DNA from: Proluteimonas flavola
Lineage (GTDB): Bacteria > Pseudomonadota > Gammaproteobacteria > Xanthomonadales > Xanthomonadaceae
Direction: 5' to 3'
Assembly (NCBI RefSeq): GCF_021191705.1
Contig: NZ_JAIWPU010000023.1
Span: 1 to 51,950 of the forward strand
DNA: 51,950 nucleotides
Shown: positions 47,092 to 51,950 of the stretch, piece by piece
Layout of the letters: the number at the start of each line of letters is the position of its first letter
Numbering within the stretch: position 1 is the first letter of the stretch
The notes under the pieces: generated by a model
Told to the model about the DNA's origin: nothing
What the model saw: the letters and a program-made list of their open reading frames with translations, nothing else
Databases searched by the model: none
Translations under genes and position numbers: made by a program

Positions 47092-47712
47092 CTACGGAAG
47101 GCGGGGCGTTGCGGCCAGTTCCCGATACCGCAGATCCAGCCCCCCGACCGCCGCATCCAGCGCATCGAGCGTCCCGTCGTTGACGATCACGTCGTCGGCG
47201 ATCGCCAGCCGCGCCCCGCGCGGGGCCTGCGCGGCCAGCATGCGCTCGGCCAGCGCGGCATCGATCCCGTCGCGGGCCAGCAGGCGCGTCAGCTGGACCT
47301 CGCGCGGCACGTCGATCACCAGCACCCGGTGCAGCCATGGATAGGCGGCACGCCCGCCCTCGGTCAGCAGCGGAATCGCCGCGACCGCATACGGCCCCCC
47401 CGCCTGTTCGCATTCGGCCTGCAGCAGCGTGCGCACGTGCGGATGGATGATCGCCTCCAGCTGCGCGCGCGCGTCGGGATCGGCGAAGATCCGGCGCCGC
47501 ATCGCAGCGCGGTCCAGGTGCCCGTTCGTGCCAAGTGCAGCTTCGCCGAAGGCCTCGACCACCGCCGCCAGCCCCGTACTGCCGGGCGCCACCGCTTCGC
47601 GTGCCGCAAGGTCGGCATCGGCCACGGCAATGCCCCGCCGCTCGAATGCCTGCGTGGTTGCGGTCTTGCCCGAGGCGATGCCGCCGGTCAGGCCGATGAT
47701 CAGCGCGCTCAT
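47092..47712 (-). CDS. coaE: Dephospho-CoA kinase
   Basis: Last step of coenzyme A synthesis, phosphorylating the 3'-hydroxyl of the ribose. The 206-residue P-loop kinase starts MSALIIGLTGGIASGKTATT (Walker A at 8-16), has DADLAAREAVAPG, IIHPHVR and the lid region AIPLLTEGG, and VLVIDVPREVQLTRLLARDG. It follows pilD by 13 bp in the same direction; pilD-coaE linkage is widespread in gammaproteobacteria. Confidence 0.97.
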   Translation of the reverse strand: MSALIIGLTGGIASGKTATTQAFERRGIAVADADLAAREAVAPGSTGLAAVVEAFGEAALGTNGHLDRAAMRRRIFADPDARAQLEAIIHPHVRTLLQAECEQAGGPYAVAAIPLLTEGGRAAYPWLHRVLVIDVPREVQLTRLLARDGIDAALAERMLAAQAPRGARLAIADDVIVNDGTLDALDAAVGGLDLRYRELAATPRLP

Positions 47713-47725
47713 CGCGTTGCCGCGG

Positions 47726-48589
47726 TCAGCCGAGGCCGGCGAACCGCTTGTAGCTGTCGACCAGGTCGTGACCCCACATGAAGGTCACCCAGCCGGCGAT
47801 CGCCAGATACGGCCCGAATGGAATCGGCGTCGAGCGGTCGCGGCCCTGCACGGCGAGCATGATCGACCCGATGATCGCGCCAGCGACGGCCGACAGCAGG
47901 ATGATCGGCAGCAGCCCGCTCAGTCCGCACCACGCGCCGAGTGCGGCCAGCAGCTTGAAGTCGCCGTGGCCCATGCCCTCCTTGCCGGTCGCCTGCTTGA
48001 ACAGCCACCAGACCGTCCACAGGCTCGCATAGCCCACCACCGCGCCCAGCAGGGCGGGCTTGGCCGGCATGTAGAGGTTGTCGAGACTGGCGATCAGCCC
48101 CAGCCACATCAGCGGCAAGGTCAGCGAATCGGGCAGCAGCTGGGTGCGCACATCGATGCCCGAGGCCGCGACCAGGAAGCCGGTCAGCACCAGCGCACCG
48201 AAGCCCTGCCAGCCGAAGCCGAAGCGCCACACGCAGGCCGTGAACAGCAGCGCCGTCAGCAGTTCCACCGCCGGGTACTGCGCCGAGATCGGCGCCCTGC
48301 AGCTGCGGCACTTGCCGCGCAGCGCCAGCCAGCTCAGCACCGGGATGTTCTCGTACCACGACAGCTGGTGGCCGCAGTGCGGGCAGTGCGAGCGCTCGAC
48401 GACGATCCCCGGCGGCGGCGGATCGTACAGTTCCGGCTCGCCGAGGATCTCGCGCGAATCGCGCTTCCACTGCCACTCCATGCGCCGCGGCAGCCGCAGG
48501 ATCACCACGTTGAGGAAGCTGCCCACCAACAGGCCGAAACCGGCGGCCAGCGGAAAGCCCAGGGCGGGGTTCTGGTCGAGAAACGCCAT
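47726..48589 (-). CDS. pilD: Type IV prepilin peptidase / N-methyltransferase PilD
   Basis: Inner-membrane aspartyl protease that cleaves the leader of type IV pilins and type II secretion pseudopilins and methylates the new N-terminus. The 287-residue protein shows LLVGSFLNVVILRLP, the zinc site CPHCGH...CRSCRAPI, the first catalytic Asp in GIDVRTQLLPD and the second in GMGHGDFKLLAALG, with about eight membrane helices. It starts 3 bp after the pilC stop, so the two are co-transcribed. Confidence 0.97.
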   Translation of the reverse strand: MAFLDQNPALGFPLAAGFGLLVGSFLNVVILRLPRRMEWQWKRDSREILGEPELYDPPPPGIVVERSHCPHCGHQLSWYENIPVLSWLALRGKCRSCRAPISAQYPAVELLTALLFTACVWRFGFGWQGFGALVLTGFLVAASGIDVRTQLLPDSLTLPLMWLGLIASLDNLYMPAKPALLGAVVGYASLWTVWWLFKQATGKEGMGHGDFKLLAALGAWCGLSGLLPIILLSAVAGAIIGSIMLAVQGRDRSTPIPFGPYLAIAGWVTFMWGHDLVDSYKRFAGLG

Positions 48590-48592
48590 CCT

Positions 48593-49873
48593 TCAGCCCA
48601 TTGCCGCCATGGCGATCTTGAAGATCGGCAGATACATCGCGATCACGATCGAGCCGACCAGCGTGCCGATGATCACCATCACGAAGGGTTCGATCAGGCT
48701 GGAAATCGTATCGACCGCATTGTTGACTTCTTCCTCGTAGAACTCCGCCACCTTGAACAGCATGGTGTCGAGCGCGCCGGCTTCTTCGCCGATCGCGGTC
48801 ATCTGCACCACCATGTGCGGGAACAGCGCGGTCTGCTTCATCGCCAGGTTCAGCTGGTAGCCCACCGAGACATCGTCGCGCATGCGCAGCACCGCCGTCT
48901 CGTAGACAACGCTGCCGGTTGCGCCGGCCACCGAATCGAGGGCCTCCACCAGTGGCACACCGGCCTTGAAGGTCACGCCCAGCGTGCGTGCGAACCGCGC
49001 GATGGCCGAGTTGTGCAGCACTTTCCCGATGATCGGCAGGCGCAGCATCACGCGGTCGACCGCGTGCTGCAGTTGGGTCGAACGCTTGAATGCGGCGATG
49101 AACGCGAACGCGGCGCCGGCGGCGACCAGCGCTATCAGCCACCACCAGCCCACGAGGACATCGGAGATCGCGAACATCAGTTCGGTGAACGCCGGCAGGT
49201 CGGTCCCGAAACTCTGGAAGGTCTCGCGGAACGTCGGCACCACGAAGATCATCAGCACCGCGCAGACGAGGATCGCCACCGCGACCACCGCGATCGGGTA
49301 GAACAGGGCCTTCTTGATCTTGCCCTTGATCGTTTCGATGCTTTCCTTGTAGTTCGCGATCGTCTCGAGCACCGTTTCCAGCGCACCGGCCGATTCGCCG
49401 GCGCGCACCAGGTTGCGGTAGAGCTCGTCGAACTGCACGGGATGCCGGCTGAGCGCCTCGTAGATGGACGAACCGCCTTCGATATCCGTGCGGATCTCGC
49501 CGATGAGCTTGCCCATGCGTGGATTGCGCTGGCCGTTGCCGATGATCTCCAGCGACTGCACCACCGGCACGCCGGATTTCATCATCGTGGCGATCTGGCG
49601 GCTGAAGACCGCAATGTCCTTGGCGGTGATCGTCTTGCCGGCCCCGCCGAACAGCGGTTTGCCCTTGGCCTTGACCGTCTTGGGCTGGATGCCCTGGCGA
49701 CGCAACTCGGCCCGCAGCAGATTGGCGTTCTTCGCCTGCTGCTCGCCCTTCATGGTGATGCCGCGCTTGTCGGTGCCTTCCCAGACGAAGGTGTCCAGCG
49801 TCACGCCCTGGCGGACGGGCATGGCAGGCTTCTTCCCGACAGTCTTGCGGGCGGCGGTGCGGGTGACGGACAT
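48593..49873 (-). CDS. pilC: Type IV pilus inner-membrane platform protein PilC
   Basis: Platform protein that couples the PilB motor to pilin assembly. The 426-residue product has two copies of the T2SSF domain (about 95-220 and 300-420): FSRQIATMMKSGVPVVQSLEII...RAGESAGALETVLETI and FARTLGVTFKAGVPLVEALDSV...AIGEEAGALDTMLFKV. Three membrane segments are visible (YPIAVVAVAILVCAVLMIFVV; WWWLIALVAAGAAFAFIAAF; PFVMVIIGTLVGSIVIAMYLP). It is preceded by a 157-bp gap, not by a pilin gene. Confidence 0.96.
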   Translation of the reverse strand: MSVTRTAARKTVGKKPAMPVRQGVTLDTFVWEGTDKRGITMKGEQQAKNANLLRAELRRQGIQPKTVKAKGKPLFGGAGKTITAKDIAVFSRQIATMMKSGVPVVQSLEIIGNGQRNPRMGKLIGEIRTDIEGGSSIYEALSRHPVQFDELYRNLVRAGESAGALETVLETIANYKESIETIKGKIKKALFYPIAVVAVAILVCAVLMIFVVPTFRETFQSFGTDLPAFTELMFAISDVLVGWWWLIALVAAGAAFAFIAAFKRSTQLQHAVDRVMLRLPIIGKVLHNSAIARFARTLGVTFKAGVPLVEALDSVAGATGSVVYETAVLRMRDDVSVGYQLNLAMKQTALFPHMVVQMTAIGEEAGALDTMLFKVAEFYEEEVNNAVDTISSLIEPFVMVIIGTLVGSIVIAMYLPIFKIAMAAMG

Positions 49874-50002
49874 GCGGGTGTTCCCCCAGATGGACCGGCT
49901 TTCCCCAGCCGGACAGATGGCCGCATGTTAGCGACTTGGCGCCCAAAGTGGCAGGCCAACCCGTGACCGGCTGCCGGGTTCGGCTTCGATATCCCGAGTT
50001 TT

Positions 50003-50016
50003 CCTGTGGGAGCGCG
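50003..50016 (+). repeat. Partial REP copy between pilB and pilC
   Basis: CCTGTGGGAGCGCG is identical to the left end of the long hairpin behind lpxC (40492-40505), but the complementary right arm is missing here. The 157-bp gap shows no pilin gene; TAACAT on the minus strand near 49927 could be the -10 of a pilC promoter. Confidence 0.55.
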
Positions 50017-50030
50017 TTGCGACCTCGGGC

Positions 50031-51758
50031 TCAGTCCGTGGTGACGCGGTTGATCTCGGCCAGGCTGGTCAGGCCCTGTTGCGCCTTGCGCAGTGCGGAC
50101 TGCCGCAGATCGCTGACGCCCGCGCGCTGCGCCGCCTCGGCGATCTGGATCGCATTGCCGCCCTGCAGGATGATCTCCTGGATCTGCTCGCTCATCGGCA
50201 TGACCTGGTAGACGCCCACGCGCCCCTTGTAGCCGTTGGTGCACTCGTCGCAGCCCACGGCTTCAAAGATCTCGATGCCGGCGCGCACCTGGTCCTCGGT
50301 GAAGCCCTCGGCCAGCAGGGCGTGGTCGGGCAGGTCCACCGTGCGCTTGCACCTGGGGCACAGCCGCCGCGCCAGGCGCTGCGCGATCACCAGCGTCACC
50401 GAGCTGGTGATGTTGTACGGCGCGATGCCCATGTTCATCAGGCGCGCGATGGTCTGCGGCGCATCGTTGGTATGCAGCGTCGATAGGACCATGTGGCCGG
50501 TCTGCGCGGCCTTGATCGCGATCTCGGCCGTCTCCAGGTCGCGGATCTCGCCGACCATGATGATGTCCGGGTCCTGGCGCAGGAACGAGCGCAGCGCGGC
50601 GGCGAAGGTCATGCCGCGCCTGGTGTTCTGCTGCACCTGGTTGACGCCCGGCAGGCGGATCTCCACCGGATCCTCGGCGGTCGAGATGTTGCGGGTCTCG
50701 TCGTTGAGGATGCCCAGCGCCGTATACAGCGACACCGTCTTGCCCGAGCCGGTCGGACCGGTGACCAGCACCATGCCGTAGGGTTTGTGGATCGCGTCGA
50801 GGAACAGCTTCTGCTGCTCGGGCTCGTAGCCCAGCTTGTCGATGCCCAGCTTCGCCGCGCTGGCATCGAGGATACGCAGCACCACCTTCTCGCCGAACAG
50901 CGTGGGCAGGGTGCTCACGCGGAAGTCGATCTGCTTGGTCTTGGACAGGTTGAGCTTGATGCGCCCGTCCTGCGGCACGCGCTTCTCGGCGATGTCCAGC
51001 TGCGCCATCACCTTCAGGCGCGCCGTGATGCGCTGGTTGAGCTTGACCGGCGACTTGGCCACCTGCTTGAGGATGCCGTCCACGCGCAGGCGCACGCGGT
51101 AATCGGTCTCGTAGGGCTCGAAGTGGATGTCCGAGGCGCCGCGCTTGATCGCATCCACCAGCACCTTGTTGACGAACTTGACGATCGGCGTGTCGTCCTT
51201 GCCGTCGACCACGTTCTCCAGCTTGCCGCCACCCTCGTCGTCGGTGCCGACCTCCAGCGTTTCCAGCCCGTCGGAATCGTCGAGGGTGTCGCCGAAACTG
51301 TCGGCAGCCTGCAGCCAGAGCTCCAGCGTGCGGCGGATGCTGTCCTCGTCGACCAGGATCGGCTCCACCGTCAGGTTGGTGTGGAACTTGATCTCGTCCA
51401 GCGCCTGGGTGTTGGTGGGGTCCGCGGTGCCGACGAACAGCCGGTTGCCGCGCTTGAACAGCGGCAGCACCGCGTGCTTGTTCAGCAGATCCTCGCTGAC
51501 CAGTTTCACCGCCTGCGCCTGCGCGTCCATCGACGCCGGATCGAACAGCGGCATGCCGAACTCGATCGCGTTCGCCGCAGCCAGCTGCGCGGCCGTCACC
51601 AGCTTGTGTTCGCGCAGGTAGCCGGCCACCTGCTTGCGCGCGGCGGTGGCTTTCTCCAGCGCATCGCGCGCGGTGGCCTCATCGAGCGCACCGTCGAGCA
51701 CCAGGCGGCGGGCGATGCCGGTGATGCCGACCAGGTTGGCGGTGGAGATGGCGTTCAT
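50031..51758 (-). CDS. pilB: Type IV pilus assembly ATPase PilB
   Basis: Cytoplasmic hexameric ATPase that powers pilus extension. The 575-residue product has an N-terminal GspE-type domain (about 1-150), then the motor: Walker A GPTGSGKTVSLYTAL, Asp box STAEDPVEIRLPGVNQVQ, Walker B RQDPDIIMVGEIRDLETAEIAIKAAQTGH, the His box STLHTNDA, and the tetracysteine zinc site CPRC...CDEC. ATG at 51758 (MNAISTANLVGITG) fits the family; an in-frame start at 51791 would add 11 unlikely residues. Confidence 0.96.
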   Translation of the reverse strand: MNAISTANLVGITGIARRLVLDGALDEATARDALEKATAARKQVAGYLREHKLVTAAQLAAANAIEFGMPLFDPASMDAQAQAVKLVSEDLLNKHAVLPLFKRGNRLFVGTADPTNTQALDEIKFHTNLTVEPILVDEDSIRRTLELWLQAADSFGDTLDDSDGLETLEVGTDDEGGGKLENVVDGKDDTPIVKFVNKVLVDAIKRGASDIHFEPYETDYRVRLRVDGILKQVAKSPVKLNQRITARLKVMAQLDIAEKRVPQDGRIKLNLSKTKQIDFRVSTLPTLFGEKVVLRILDASAAKLGIDKLGYEPEQQKLFLDAIHKPYGMVLVTGPTGSGKTVSLYTALGILNDETRNISTAEDPVEIRLPGVNQVQQNTRRGMTFAAALRSFLRQDPDIIMVGEIRDLETAEIAIKAAQTGHMVLSTLHTNDAPQTIARLMNMGIAPYNITSSVTLVIAQRLARRLCPRCKRTVDLPDHALLAEGFTEDQVRAGIEIFEAVGCDECTNGYKGRVGVYQVMPMSEQIQEIILQGGNAIQIAEAAQRAGVSDLRQSALRKAQQGLTSLAEINRVTTD

Positions 51759-51801
51759 GCGGTTGGGATCCGGGTGGGCGGACGCGGGCACTTTAGCGCA
51801 G

Positions 51802-51829
51802 GGGGAATGGTGTCAGGGGAATGGTGTCA
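51802..51829. repeat. 14-bp tandem repeat (two units)
   Basis: GGGGAATGGTGTCA occurs twice in direct succession and is followed by GGGACAATTCC. On the other strand this reads TGTCCCTGACACCATTCCCC, a sequence type often found at the ends of REP-associated transposase genes. It overlaps the stop of the partial gene at the window edge. Confidence 0.65.
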
Positions 51830-51950
51830 GGGACAATTCCCGGAGCAGTCCCTTGGCCTGACCGGCCGCCCGGCTGGACGCACCCCCGAGAACCGTCCGG
51901 TCCTCGCTTCCACCCAGGCCTTGAACGGATCGCCGCCGAATGCGCGCTGC
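51827..51950 (-). CDS. 3' end of a probable REP-associated tyrosine transposase (partial)
   Basis: The minus strand reads QRAFGGDPFKAWVEARTGR then FSGVRPAGRPVRPRDCSGNCP and stops. The pattern F-G-x-D-x-F-x-x-x-V-E-x-x-T-G-R...R-P-x-G-R-P is what I expect at the C-terminus of Y1-type transposases linked to REP palindromes. Its 5' part lies outside the window. The tandem repeat overlapping its stop, and the abundance of REP-like palindromes elsewhere, support the reading. The identification rests on about 40 residues. Confidence 0.5.
   Translation of the reverse strand, partial: QRAFGGDPFKAWVEARTGRFSGVRPAGRPVRPRDCSGNCP

Noticed and set aside
49880..49970. Possible sigma-54 promoter for pilC on the minus strand
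   Set aside because: TGGCCTG...TTTGG lacks the required GG-N10-GC spacing.

Overview
The window is very GC-rich and its gene content and order point to a gammaproteobacterium of the Lysobacteraceae (Xanthomonadaceae), probably near Lysobacter or Luteimonas. The evidence is the block rsmI / rnpB / mraZ-to-lpxC / DUF721 / M23 peptidase / secA / mutT / coaE-pilD-pilC-pilB, the absence of murD from the division cluster, the RibBX-type riboflavin enzyme, and several dispersed palindromic repeats of the kind common in that family. This placement is inference from memory of gene order, not from a search.

Positions 1-16500 hold a riboflavin locus split by a cellulose operon. ribD is followed by bcsD, a proline-rich BcsO/BcsP-like gene, bcsA, bcsB, bcsZ and bcsC, almost all overlapping by a few bases. 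Behind bcsC comes an FMN riboswitch, then ribE, a RibBX-type ribB, ribH, nusB and thiL. A palindrome overlapping an extended -10 and a C10 run mark the likely start of the bcs transcription unit. 16500-19500 is a compact five-gene cassette behind a perfect FNR/Anr-type box: a roadblock/LC7 protein, an Aer-like PAS protein, a PhnD-like binding protein without a signal peptide, an unknown protein, and a protein that itself looks like a divergent roadblock fold.

19670-24280 carries yraN and a short lpoA on the minus strand, then rsmI, a lipoprotein hydrolase and the RNase P RNA with an enlarged internal arm. 24280-40490 is the division and cell-wall (dcw) cluster: mraZ, rsmH, ftsL, ftsI, murE, murF, mraY, ftsW, murC, ddlB, ftsQ, ftsA, ftsZ, lpxC. 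It has a good sigma-70 promoter, three 10-bp-phased putative MraZ boxes and a perfect DnaA box in front. murG is missing from its usual place between ftsW and murC. Repeats have entered the cluster at several points: a 24-bp tandem inside ddlB, GAATCCC-type repeats at the ends of murF and ftsQ and between ftsA and ftsZ, and a 105-bp insert that duplicates the last 23 bp of ftsZ.

40490-51950 holds a DUF721/DciA-like gene divergent from an M23 peptidase, secA with a hairpin-plus-T-tract in its leader, a MutT-ThiE-like fusion, a decayed Fic gene start beside a nested inverted repeat, and the minus-strand coaE-pilD-pilC-pilB group. The pilin gene that often lies between pilC and pilB in this family is not there. 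The right edge holds what looks like the 3' end of a REP-associated transposase gene next to its short repeats. Most of the window is conserved housekeeping sequence; the less ordinary parts are the roadblock/PAS/PBP cassette, the missing murG, and the repeat insertions.
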